Source: Liopterus haemorrhoidalis
Taxonomy: Eukaryota; Arthropoda; Insecta; Coleoptera; Dytiscidae
Direction of reading: 5' to 3'
DNA: 64,000 bases
Assembly (NCBI GenBank): GCA_963971575.1
Contig: OZ020611.1
Location: forward strand, 143,742,419-143,806,418
Positions 10,412 through 21,174 of the stretch are shown piece by piece. The notes under the pieces are model-generated. The model did not search any database, had not been told where the DNA came from, and saw only the letters and a list, made by a program, of their open reading frames with translations. Position 1 is the first letter of the stretch. The number at the start of each line of letters is the position of its first letter. A program made the position numbers and the translations under genes.

Positions 10412-11778
10412 CTACAGTTCCGTTACGAGAATAATTATTTTGTACTGAATAAACCGACGCGGGTGTTCTTTCTCTGTTATTTGCAAGTGTGTTTGTCTGA
10501 GTGCAGCGAAACGTATTTGCTTGATTTTTGAGTATATTCCGGCGAGGATTGGAGAAAATTTAGCCAAGGTTCTGTTGGTGATATTGATCTTTGTTGTCTG
10601 CAGCGTTGACCAGTGGATTGAATCGGTTACTCGTGCGAAGGGGAGGAAAGTTCGTGAAATTGTTGACATATGTGACCTCTGAGTACGATTTATATTTAGT
10701 TTTGGCTTCTTTATAGCTCACGTTGTTGAATGCCACATATTTTTTTTATTGATTTTTGGTTATTGTATTCCGGGCAATTGGTATCATTACTTCTATGTTC
10801 TCCTTTACAAGAAATGCATCTGGGGGTTGTGTTGTATTGTGTTGAGTCGTGGTTTTCACCACAGTTCACACAGCGGCTGGCGCTACGACACTGTTTGTCC
10901 AAGTGTCCAAATCGAAAGCATTTTTGATATTGGGTTACGCGGTAAATGTAGGGTGATACTTTGCATCGCGCGCCGTAGATGAATGTTAGGACGACCGTAC
11001 CAGTGGTCTCACATCTGGCAGTTCGTTTCTCATTATTTTCCGCGTCATTCTTTTAGTATGAACAATTTTAATTGTTGATTGTACAACATTGTCAATTTCG
11101 TCTGTTGAGATTTCTGTGTCCACATTTCGAATTATGCCTTTTCTTACTAAAACTGATTCCGGTATATATGCTTAACAGTTGAGGCTTGCCAGAACTTCAG
11201 CTGCGTCTAGGATTTTGTTTGCAGACTCCCGATTAGACATATCAATTTTGATTTTATTTCTGCCTGTTGTATATACATCCGTAATATATTTGGTTGCCTC
11301 TCTGAAATTTTCGCAATTTTTTTCCATACGCTCATTTTGTGTAGGTTACCAGCATTGTTAATTTTGCTTTCTAATATAAGGGATTTGTCAACAATGCTGT
11401 ATTGTTTTTATTTATTTCATAGTAATTTAAACTATTTGAATCAGCCTGGTTTTTTGTATTTTCGAGTATACTAATTATTACCGGATTACGGTTTATCTCA
11501 TTAGCGAGCTCATTCTGGACTGGCGATATCACGTCACCAGCTGATGAGTGTGCAGTATATGTTTTCTTTGGCTCGGATGGTGTGTTTTGTGAATTGCGGC
11601 TTCGCTTTAGTGTATTGTGAAAAGTGATATCATTTTCTGGTGTTTCATCTTGTTGAGTAGAGTCATAATTATTATATTCGTACTGGAATGGACTGTTGTG
11701 GATAACGTCCATGGCCTGTACGAACGTGGCTGACGTTGAAATGTCTGGGGGTTCCTCACCCCCACTGGTGTCCCCCAT
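10412..11778 (-). pseudogene. Jockey-clade ORF1 (gag-like, CCHC zinc knuckles), broken
   Basis: Minus-strand pieces make an ORF1 protein. A start at 11778 opens a polar, Ser/Asn/Pro-rich amino-terminal region (MGDTSGGEEPPDISTSATF). A middle segment follows with NKIKIDMSNRESANKILDAA. Then comes TFIYGARCKVSPYIYRVTQY with QKCFRFGHLDKQC and paired CCHC knuckles (CVNCGENH.., CISCKGEH..) around 10780-10930. A carboxy-terminal tail with many basic residues (10412-10669) lies in another frame. Stops and frameshifts occur near 11370, 11160, 11000 and 10710. Zinc knuckles followed by an endonuclease in ORF2 point to Jockey or a close relative; the exact family is not determined. Confidence 0.8.
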
Positions 11779-11878
11779 GGTTAGGGGTGACGCTAACTTA
11801 CCGTTGGGATTTTCTTTCACCACAACACTGATATATTGTAAGTAAAGACACAACAATTTTATAACAACTAAATGTAGC

Positions 11879-12603
11879 TCTCGTTAAGAGATGTTACCGT
11901 GACCGTGGTCAGGCAACTAATGTAATTTATTTATGTTCGTCCATTTGTGTTCTTTTATCGTAATGCTTATCCCAATCTAGATAAGTAAATGATCACTGAT
12001 AAGTGGTTATATATTTTTAAATAACTCTAAATCTTGTGGCAAACCACACAAATATCGTGGCACATCAGTTGAAAAGTGCTGAAGAGTGATGACTTCATCG
12101 ATTATTTTAATCTTTGGATTTTTCTTAAGACAGTGTACATGTACATACTAAACACTAATTAAAATGCGTTACTCGTTTATGTAATTTCTGAGTAACGTAC
12201 AAGATAACTGGATATTCAAGACCGGAAAACTACAAAAAAAATATTGCTTTTTACTTCTTTTTTTAAAAGTACATTTTAGTAAATTGCGAAAATGTTACTG
12301 TATATTTGCTATTTTTATTTCCGCATCCTTGTTGACATTTTTTACATTTCATAATCTTTGCCAATTGTTGTCTGCGTTTGCCAACAGATAAAATAAACGA
12401 AATGACTGCATGAGATCATAATAGAATAAATCACCAATCTAGCTTGCTTACTTTTAATTTACAAAATTCTTCATACAAAAATAGCAATATGAAATAAAAT
12501 TAGTACCTAATAGTATATTTTTAATGTAAAAAAAATGCGTACGTCACGGTAAATAGTAGTTAAAACTTTATTCTACTAATATGTAGAATCGTTTTTTGTC
12601 AAA
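11879..12603. other. intergenic, no recognised gene
   Basis: AT-rich, possibly including remnants of the 5' UTR of the Jockey-like element. No motif is recognised. Confidence 0.3.
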
Positions 12604-12786
12604 ATTAGAGTGCGAGTCCCACGAGAACGGCTATTGATATCATATGCGCAGAAACCAGAATTTGTACAGTCGCTTCGTGGCTAAAGCAATAGACGTAGAA
12701 CCACTTACAAATCGTATTGCCATTGGTTTGACGTCATTACTTGGTGCATATACAATGACATCCTGTGGCCTGTTCTCGTGGGAATA
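12604..12786. mobile_element. short MITE-like repeat with CCCACGAGAAC inverted ends
   Basis: The left end GAGTCCCACGAGAACGG and the right end GGCCTGTTCTCGTGGGAATA are inverted matches over the core TCCCACGAGAAC, 150 bp apart. No gene lies inside, and the target duplication is unclear. Confidence 0.45.
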
Positions 12787-13350
12787 ACACAACTTATTAA
12801 ACTGGGTAGTCTATTTTTACCGCCATCTTGAATCTGACAAATCGTATCTATTCTAAAAGCAATATCAGCTTGCAGCAGAAGAAATTAATTGTCCTGTATC
12901 ATTTCATGCGTAAGTATTTATTGAGACTTTTACTCGTTGAAAAGCTTATTATTTTTGTTATAATCAAATATGTTCTCAAAAATACACAACAAAGTATATT
13001 TACAATATACAAGTAGGTAAATTAAATATATGTGCTATTAAAATGGTAGAATATGGCGTTTTATTTATCATTTTTATTTATGTATAACGTTATTATAATC
13101 GTATTTCCCTCCTGGTTCCAAAAATTTGAACAATAACCAAATATAATGCAGATAAAACATGAATATACGCTAATTTGATCAAGTCAAATATGGCGGCAAC
13201 CTGTTTCTATTAACCTTTTTATGTTTTGAACCATACCCTTTTTCTTACGGTTATCGACGAAGTAAGTCCTCCTCAAGTATACCAAGTGACATTTTATCAT
13301 CAAGTGCAGTATTTTTAGACGAAGATTCTAACTACAAACAATAATTTCCA

Positions 13351-13869
13351 AAAAAAAATCAGCTGTGGCCACCACAGGACCGACCGACATCAGAAAGTAC
13401 TTGCATAAAATATATTCTACCAGCAGAGTAGAAATAACTTGGCTAATATTTTCTGATATTAACAGAGATATTATTTATCATAACTATGGAAACGTTACAT
13501 ATAAGTATGAAAAAATACATATACATTTTTTCGAAATATTTTTCTGTTAAATATTCGTAAAAATCTTAAAATCGACACGAGTAAACTTTCCATTTCTAGT
13601 CAATCGATTTTTACCAAAAGTTGATCAACTAGTTCCATTGATGTCAAAAGCTTAAATATAAAGTTTCATAAAAATCCTTTTAGCCGAATTTACTCTGCAC
13701 GTGTACACAGACTGACAGACGGAGAGACAGACAAAGCGATAGTCATCATGCTAAAAATAGTCAAAACGTTATGTAGGGACCTCAATTCGTGGAGATCCAT
13801 TGAAATCTCGAAATGTCAAAATCGGTATGATCACAATACCTCCCTTATATATATTGGCGGTCAGTAAAA
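13351..13869 (+). repeat. (GACA)n-containing repeat, copy 2 of 3
   Basis: Same family as 6087-6633, starting AAATCAGCTGTGGCCACCAC and ending TATATATTGGCGGTCAGTAA. The central run is shorter and interrupted (13707-13745), consistent with decay of a microsatellite that arrived with the element. Confidence 0.85.
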
Positions 13870-14660
13870 CGATGTTGACGTATTATTTGAACATTTCTAT
13901 ACAAAATTAACTAAATATAAAAATTAGTTGAAACGTACATATATGTTTAAAAATGTACAGAATATTGTTGCCTGGTACTTGTTAAGTTAACGAGCGATAC
14001 CATTTTTACATTTTTTTTTTTTACAATTAAAAATATCACCATTTGATAGATAAAATTTTATGTATTGATTTTATTTACAGGATTAGTAGGGAGAAAAGTG
14101 GCAAACTCTGGGAGTGTATATACTAAAGTATGTATATGACTAATAAATTCCATTGTTGTAATCCGATTTTTATTTGTTTTCAAATTACAGCATCTTAAAA
14201 TTTTAATAAGATAAGGAAGTAATGGTATTCGTTATCTTATTATATTTTACGGACGTAACCATCTAATTCAAGAATTAAAATTTTAAGTTAAACTAAGTAG
14301 GCTAGCACATTTTTACTGTCACATAAAATTGAAAATTAAAGCGTCTTAAATGTTCAATCTACAAGAAATGTTCAGATATCTCCGTGGACTTCCAGACATT
14401 TTCCAACTCGTTTGCGAACAGAGTGTGTTGCCTTATACCTTTTTCACACCAGATGTTTAAAATCCGATGTTAAAGTGAGGGTGAGTTGAAGTGTTGGTGT
14501 GAAAGCGCGTGACCTTGCTTGAACATAAGCTGAGTTTAAAACGAAGATTTACGTGTTAAAGATAGTGCGCATTTCCAACATAATTTCTATTATGAAAAAA
14601 TACTGTTTGAATTTGTGCTTTCAACATTTTATATTATCATAAACAAGAATACTGTATTAT
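13870..14660. other. intergenic, no recognised gene
   Basis: No gene is visible. A 21-bp phrase around 14158-14179 (TTGTAATCCGATTTTTATTT) recurs inverted at about 18122-18142, suggesting shared repeat debris. Confidence 0.3.
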
Positions 14661-14667
14661 ATCGACG

Positions 14668-14775
14668 TTCTAAGCAGAGCTTTGGAGCAGTCCAATTTTT
14701 GATGGTGCTCCACTCCAGCTTCACTCCGCCACTACACCCGTGTTCCGGCTCCACTCCATGCTCCAACTACAATTT
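14668..14775. mobile_element. hAT-like fragment with GGAGC/GCTCC motifs
   Basis: The stretch begins CAGAGCTTTGGAGCAGTCC and carries repeated CTCCACTCC/GGCTCCACTCC blocks. Repeated GGAGC near a CAGAGC terminus is a known style of hAT end. No opposite end was identified. Confidence 0.35.
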
Positions 14776-15070
14776 AGAAAAATTACAAATCTACAAAAGT
14801 AAATAATCTAAAATTAACTAAATCAACTTTATTTCAAGTTATACTTACATGCTACATACATATATGTACATACCTGTATTGTATGTAATACAATGTAAGC
14901 GTATTTATATTCTTAAATAATTTAATAAATCAATTTAAATGAATAAGTATGTATATTAACATTTATTGCAAAATTTTTACTATCGTCTTTCGTGACAAAA
15001 AACATACCATAACCTCAAAATTCATAAACACTCAAAATTAAACGAAACCAAATAACATCAAAGCAAAAAA

Positions 15071-15205
15071 TTGATGTGAAGTGTAAATTTTCACACATTT
15101 CAGGGTTTTGCAGGTATTTAGTAAGTGAATGATGATTATTTTGGATGCGGAAACAAATTTTATATTAAAATATTTTTTTTTGTTAATTTTAATTCGAACG
15201 CCTAT
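15071..15205 (+). repeat. dispersed repeat (TTGATGTGAAGTGTGAATTT family), copy 1
   Basis: Shares about 135 bp with 26487-26672 and 48386-48578, including CACACATTTCAGGGTTTTGC and TTAATTCGAACGCCTA. No coding capacity. This copy is cut short next to the mariner insertion at 15243. Confidence 0.8.
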
Positions 15206-15242
15206 ACAAGAAGAACTGATCGGAATAAGCACTAACGAAGTA

Positions 15243-16008
15243 CGAGGGATTTTTCCAAAGTTCTGGGAATTTACCTATAATTTTTATTATTTTGTAAATT
15301 TTCGTCAATATTACAATGTAGTTTTTCAACATAATCTCCATTTAACTGAATACATTTATCCCAACGATAAACAATTTTTTTTAAGCCGTACAAGCCGTTG
15401 ACGACAAGTATCAGACTTATTGAGTTTCTGTTCTGGTCCCAACAGCCTTGGCACCCAGCGCGGCGAAACCTTGCTAACGCCCAAACAATTATGCAAGATG
15501 TCATGAACTTGTCATGTACCTATCCCTAGGTGCACTCTAATTTGACGAATAGTCATTCGCCTGTTCTCTTTCAGTAGGTCTTCGACGACAGTAATGTTTC
15601 TACCATTTACCGACGTGCTTGGGCGCCCACTGCGTGGATCGTCTTCTAGTGATGTTCTACCGGTTTTAAAACGATCGATCCAACGATAAACAGTACTTTT
15701 GGATTCTGCAGACTCACCAAATACTCACCAAATACTTGCAGACGCTGAATAATTTCTGATGTTTTCACACCTTCTTTCCACAAAAAGAAAATTATTGCTC
15801 TTTGAGATTTTGCTACGTCTTCCATGGTTACAAAAACAGTGCTATGAAAACGCGTCTATATCAGTCGAACACCTAAATCAGACTGAACAATATTGCACTA
15901 GATAGTTGCATAAACATGTCAAGACTTGTCTGGCACCAATAGCATTGCCTATAAGTTCTGCGTAATTTAATTATAGCACAATTCCCAGAATTTAGGAAAC
16001 ATCCCTCG
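15243..16008 (-). mobile_element. internally deleted mariner element (766 bp)
   Basis: Terminal repeats of about 28 bp start CGAGGGATTTTTCCAAAGTT on the left and CGAGGGATGTTTCCTAAATT on the reverse of the right end. Both are flanked by TA (15241-15242 and 16009-16010), the mariner target duplication. Full mariners are about 1.3 kb; this copy lacks roughly the central 0.5 kb. Confidence 0.9.
15271..15825 (-). pseudogene. mariner transposase, N-terminus fused to C-terminus
   Basis: A start at 15825 opens MEDVAKSQRAIIFFLWKEGV and the mariner DNA-binding half: STVYRWIDRFKTGRTSLEDD, SGRPSTS, then RQIRVHLGIGT, VSPRWVPRLLGPEQK. The chain then jumps to the extreme carboxy terminus (LKKIVYRWDKCIQLNGDYVE). 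The whole catalytic core, with all three Asp, is gone. Further damage: an 11-bp tandem duplication (TCACCAAATAC twice, about 15717-15738) that shifts frame, a TGA inside ...GIGT*QVHDI, and a frame change at the deletion junction. It now encodes at most parts of a DNA-binding domain. Confidence 0.85.
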
Positions 16009-16486
16009 TACTTAAGATGCAGTTCAGGAAAAACATCGTGGAAAACGGTTTTAGCGCGGTTTCTAATCTTCTTACGAAAAAAAGAAATTGATTGCAAATT
16101 ATTGGACGTGGAAATTTAAGACTATACTCACTAATTTGAAGCCAAACATTAAACAATTGCTATGAGAGTAACAGGTTCATTCCTCTCATTAACAGCATTA
16201 TTTGTGTATTAATTTTATGTAAGGATTTAGGTTCTGATTTGTTTTGTTCCAAGTCCAAATAGTTACTTGCATTTTGTGTCTTTTCAATAAAGGTATGAAT
16301 AGAAATTGTACATGTTTTTCTCTACAAAAAACCCTATCAAAGTGATCAGCACTGTGTCAGCTGTCAAAAACACGTCGAGTTAATAAGTTTCGGAAATTCA
16401 ATATTAGGCAGGCAGGGGAGTCTATGGAAAACAAAAAAAATCGGCAAGTGGGCAAAAAAGTTTGGGAAACTATGGTTTATAACCTA

Positions 16487-17539
16487 AGGGCCGAGAGTTC
16501 CAGTTTCTAATAAACTCCCTAATAGTTATTAGACACATAATATATATATGAAGCTAATAAATTTATTGGTGATTTCCAAGTTACAAAATCCTTCTAATAG
16601 TTTGTTAGCAACATAATTTTTTGTTTTTGTATTGGTATTTCTTATGAAGATAGTAACACGGTGCAAGAGGGTTAGAGCTATACGTAAATTTATAAAGCTA
16701 AAGTGAGATGGAATTTTGACCACTGAAGTTTTTGACATTAAATATTTTGACAATAAATAGTTTGACTTAACATTCAATGACATTACGTATATTTTTTGTG
16801 TTACTGTTAAAATGACAATTTAACGGCGTTCAACAAATTTTATCACAGAAACAGAGGACAATATAAATAGAAGAGAAGTTAATAAAAATAGCATTTTATA
16901 ATACAAAAGTGACTGAAAATAAGAAGACAGCCATATTTTGCTTTATTTTACATTCCTTACACAATATGAATTAAACTTATCAGCAATTTTCAGCCACACA
17001 TTTTTATTATTCTACCAATAGTTGCGTCTGTCTTCTTATTTTCTATCATTTTTATATAAATTGTAATTCTTAAAGTATTTTTTGTAATGTGTTGTAATCG
17101 TAATTGAAATAAATACATATATAAAAATAATAGACAATGTTTATTTAAAAATATATATTTATATATTGTTCTTTATATATCACATTTACAATAAATGCCC
17201 AAAATATTCTAAAAAAGGTTGTCCATAATTTGTAAATTCATCCAAACAGATCGTCGATTTCGTCAAAATACAACTCAAATGTATATAAAACACTAAAATC
17301 ACCATTATAGAAATGTTTAAAAACTACACATTAAAAGTGAAATATTAACACATTTTGCGAACTTGTTTTTGGTTATATGTCACTTTATTAAGTACTTCAT
17401 GTTGCCTATAAGTTATTAGACAAATAAGCCTATTTATTAGCAACCTAATAACTATTTCGGGGTGGAACTCTCGGAAAAAAAAATTATGTTGCTAATAAAC
17501 TTATTGGACAGTTTATTAGCAACTGGAACTCTCGGCCCT
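16487..17539 (-). mobile_element. 1.05-kb TIR element, copy A (inverted relative to copy B)
   Basis: Bounded by AGGGCCGAGAGTTCCAGTTT and GCAACTGGAACTCTCGGCCC plus T, flanked by TA on both sides (16485-16486, 17540-17541). Long subterminal regions are filled with CTAATAA/TTATTAG motifs. It is nearly the reverse complement of 19985-21071. An 84-residue open frame (16529-16783, minus) is identical in both copies, but it starts in non-conserved style and has no motif. The superfamily is unassigned; TA flanks would suit Tc1/mariner-like MITEs. Confidence 0.75.
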
Positions 17540-17699
17540 TAGTCGAAAAATTTTATACTTCATGATGAATACCACTTCGTACACGTGTTCTTTACGAAAA
17601 TTAAATCATTTTTACCAATAACACCTATATTGAGAACAGCAGCTGATTCAGGATGGCTTCAAAAATAGACTACCAAGTACAATAACTATAAGAAGTTTT

Positions 17700-18180
17700 T
17701 ATAACAGAACAAAATAGCTACAAACATATTTATATAATGAAGCTTTAACTACAATTTGCCGCATCTTACGCAAATGTACATCGATTGGTTTACAAGATGG
17801 CATATATTGTGCAATTTGTTTATTTACAATTACATAAATGTTATTTTTACAACTAAAAATATCCTATTAGATACATAAAAATTAGCTGCAAATTCTGCTG
17901 TATAAGATATTAATTTTAGTTTTGTATAAGAAACTTGTGAGAATTATAAAGTTATGCATTCCTTTAACGGCACGTCTTCTAATAGTCCTTGTAAATTATT
18001 TCGGAAAAATTCCAAGTACTGTTCTCCGGTTAAGCGATTCTCAAAATCGAAGAGCCAATTAAATGGTTATCGACACTACCACACCACACAACTAAAAATG
18101 TTTCGATTGTATTTCGAATCCAAATAAAAATCGGATTACAACATTTGGGTTTTTTAATCATAATACTCATGTGCAGGCGA
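17700..18180. other. intergenic, no recognised gene
   Basis: AT-rich; no gene, TIR or tandem array recognised. Confidence 0.3.
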
Positions 18181-18504
18181 GCTCTCAATAGGGTTGTAAA
18201 TCGAAGACAAAACATCGATGTTTAATATCGATGATAACATCGGCGCTTACTATCGATGTTGAAAAAACATCGAAGGAAAAACATCGATGTATCGGAAACA
18301 TCGATGTTTTATTAATATTAAAAAAGCTATTGATTTATATTATATACGTTTTATTTAATAATGTAGAGATAAAAAACGAAAAAAGTAACACATAATACAC
18401 AAAAAGCATTTATTAGATTTTGAAATAGAAATATTCCTTTTTAATAGTAATTAATTTCACATTAATATTATTATACCCAATATAATAATCCTAATTTGTA
18501 CCTA

Positions 18505-18691
18505 CAGTCTATTCCAAACGATTAGGCGGAACTAACCGCAATTTTCATTTTTGTAATTTCATTTGTCATTAGATATTTTTTTATATATTGAAGTTGACTT
18601 TTCCTGAATAAAATGATCAAAAGCTTCAATCAATCGGTAAAAGTAACTAGAATTGAAAACCTAGTTCCGCCTAAACCAAAGGAACAGACCT
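18505..18691. mobile_element. short MITE, TTAGGCGGAACTA family, inside hAT
   Basis: It begins CAGTCTATTCCAAACGATTA with GGCGGAACTA and ends in the inverted TAGTTCCGCCTAAACC plus AAAGGAACAGACCT. It is flanked by TA (18503-18504, 18692-18693). Related termini occur at 18833, 21175/22723, 58426/58849 and 63838. Confidence 0.7.
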
Positions 18692-18832
18692 TACTATTTT
18701 TACATTTCTAAAATGAAATATTGGATTTTATTACAATACTAATATAGTAATATTAATTTTAATTTTATATTATTTAACATAAAAATAACACTGTCATACA
18801 CAATTATTTTTATACTTTTTTAAGTTGAAATA

Positions 18833-18965
18833 AAGTCTGTTCCTTTGGTTTAGGCGGAACTAGATTTTCAATTCTAGTTACTTTTACCGATTAATTGAAG
18901 CTTTTGCTCATTTTGTTCAGGAAAAGCCAACTTCAATATATAAAAAAATAGCTAATGACAACTTA
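18833..18965 (-). repeat. partial inverted copy of the adjacent MITE
   Basis: The 133 bp from AAGTCTGTTCCTTTGGTTTA onwards match the reverse complement of 18560-18691 with few changes. Together with 18505-18691 it makes a hairpin-like pair with arms of about 130 bp and a spacer of about 140 bp. Confidence 0.75.
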
Positions 18966-19388
18966 CAAAAATCCAGGGATTGGAGGAATAACAACTGGGA
19001 AAGTGTCAACAAGACTTAAAAAGAAAAAGTGTGTTGGCGTCGTTGGTCGTTCGCATTGTTTGCAAAAATTAGAAGTTTCTTCTTATTTTTTCGTATTCTG
19101 CTAACTGCTAAGAAGAATAAGAACTAACACTATTAGTATTGTTATACCACAATAGATGGCGCTTATATTTTGTGTACTAATTTTAATAAAAATTAAATTT
19201 TTAAGATTCCTGCGCCTCTAGCGGTAGTATCTAAATTTCAAAGTTTAAACATCGACATCGGTAGTAGACATCGATGTTTTATCGATACTATCGCCAACTG
19301 ACCATCGATGGTAAAAACATCGATGTTTTTAAAACAAACATCGATGTTTTCGATACATCGATGTTGTTTTCACATCCCTAGCTCTCAA

Positions 19389-19984
19389 CAATTTTCTAAC
19401 CAACATTTCTTTTAGTAGACAACACTTATTCTTGGAGAGGAGGGGGCTCACGTTCAATTGCAAGACAAATGTGTCCCTTACAAACGAGTTTTGGAGAGTA
19501 TGAGGGTGGTCAAGCCCCTAAGCACCTTCCTTGGTTTTGCGTCTGCTTATATTTTACACTCTCGGAGTTTAGCACCTTCCTCCCGACCCTTATAATCTGT
19601 GGTGTTTACTATACCCTTAAGCCGTATAATATTAATAATAAAATTCCTAGAAATAAAATAGCAACAGGAAACAAGTAATTAATACTTGTTTCAGTATGTT
19701 TATTTTTCTGTACGATATAATATCAAGTAGTTTTAAACCCATATGTTTTTATAATAAAATCAAATAATTAAACACAAGGTCATTTATGAACAAAACGGGT
19801 GACGTATGAGGCTGTATACTTCAATTTCGCTATCTACAATGTTATTTTCATCAATTAGCATCATTATATGTATGAACATATCACTCATGACGTATAATGA
19901 GCAAAGATAATGCACAAATTGGTGTATATGAAAATGCAGGAAATTTGTTTCAATTTTTCTTTATTAACTTATCTTACTAAACTC
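19389..19984. other. intergenic, no recognised gene
   Basis: Includes a slightly GC-richer patch (19436-19600) covered by a 69-residue open frame at 19469-19678 with no recognised domain. Confidence 0.3.
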
Positions 19985-21071
19985 AGGGCCGAGAGTTCCA
20001 GTTGCTAATAAACTGTCCAATAAGTTTATTAGCAACATAATTTTTTTTTCCGAGAGTTCCACCCCGAAATAGTTATTAGGTTGCTAATAAATAGGCTTAT
20101 TTGTCTAATAACTTATAGGCAACATGAAGTACTTAATAAAGTGACATATAACCAAAAACAAGTTCGCAAAATGTGTTAATATTTCACTTTTAATTGAATC
20201 TTCGAAAATCGGAAAAGAATATACGAATGTGTAGTTTTTAAACATTTCTATAATGGTGATTTTAGTGTTTTATATACATTTGAGTTGTATTTTGACGAAA
20301 TCGACGATCTGTTTGGATGAATTTACAAATTATGGACAACCTTTTTTAGAATATTTTGGGCATTTATTGTAAATGTGATATATAAAGAACAATATATAAA
20401 TATATATTTTTAAATAAACATTGTCTATTATTTTTATATATGTATTTATTTCAATTACGATTACAACACATTACAAACAATACTTTAAGAATTACAATTT
20501 ATATAAAAATGATAGAAAATAAGAAGACAGACGCAACTATTGGTAGAATAATAAAAATGTGTGGCTGAAAATTGCTGATAAGTTTAATTCATATTGTGTA
20601 AGGAATGTAAAATAAAGCAAAATATGGCTGTCTTCTTATTTTCAGTCACTTTTGTATTATAAAATGCTATTTTTATTAACTTCTCTTCTATTTATATTGT
20701 CCTCTGTTTCTGTGATAAAATTTGTTGAACGCCGTTAAATTGTCATTTTAACAGTAACACAAAAAATATACGTAATGTCATTGAATGTTAAGTCAAACTA
20801 TTTATTGTCAAAATATTTAATGTCAAAAACTTCAGTGGTCAAAATTCCATCTCACTTTAGCTTTATAAATTTACGTATAGCTCTAACCCTCTTGCACCGT
20901 GTTACTATCTTCATAAGAAATACCAATACAAAAACAAAAAATTATGTTGCTAACAAACTATTAGAAGGATTTTGTAACTTGGAAATCACCAATAAATTTA
21001 TTAGCTTCATATATATATTATGTGTCTAATAACTATTAGGGAGTTTATTAGAAACTGGAACTCTCGGCCCT
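19985..21071 (+). mobile_element. 1.05-kb TIR element, copy B
   Basis: It begins AGGGCCGAGAGTTCCAGTTG and ends ACTGGAACTCTCGGCCCT, followed by TA. It is nearly identical to the reverse complement of 16487-17539 but about 34 bp longer, mainly from a segment near 20195-20230 (TTGAATCTTCGAAAATCGGA and following) absent in copy A. The left flanking dinucleotide is TC rather than TA. Confidence 0.75.
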
Positions 21072-21174
21072 TACTTGTGTATATGTGATATTTTTTGGCC
21101 TTCCTTTGAATTTTAGCTGCGACCTTAAAAGTAATATGTTGAGTTGAATACTTACGATTATGTAGCAAATTATA

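Larger units (their letters stand above)
12804..17675. repeat. 30-bp inverted pair GGTAGTCTATTTTT...GCCATC.TGAATC bounding 4.9 kb
   Basis: A 30-bp stretch at 12805-12834 and its reverse complement at 17646-17675 match at 26 of 30 positions with no gap. The pair could be the termini of a large DNA transposon later filled with other elements, or two separate MITE ends. No target duplication supports the first reading. Confidence 0.35.
18189..19380. mobile_element. hAT element with ACATCGATGT arrays, TSD GCTCTCAA
   Basis: The ends are TAGGGTTGTAAATCG and (reverse) TAGGGATGTGAAAAC, flanked by identical GCTCTCAA octamers (18181-18188 and 19381-19388). Within about 130 bp of the ends the palindrome ACATCGATGT occurs perfectly at least seven times, with many near-matches. 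Such subterminal arrays are typical hAT transposase-binding sites (family knowledge; binding is inferred). No transposase is present, and it carries a smaller MITE at 18505-18691. Confidence 0.9.

Noticed and set aside
10730..10982. Plus-strand frames opposite the zinc-knuckle ORF
   Set aside because: Shadows of the minus-strand Jockey ORF1 remnant.
16529..16783. 84-residue frame identical to one at 20775-21029, suggesting a conserved gene
   Set aside because: The identity follows from two recent copies of the same non-coding transposon. There is no domain, and no codon-level conservation can be shown from two near-identical copies.
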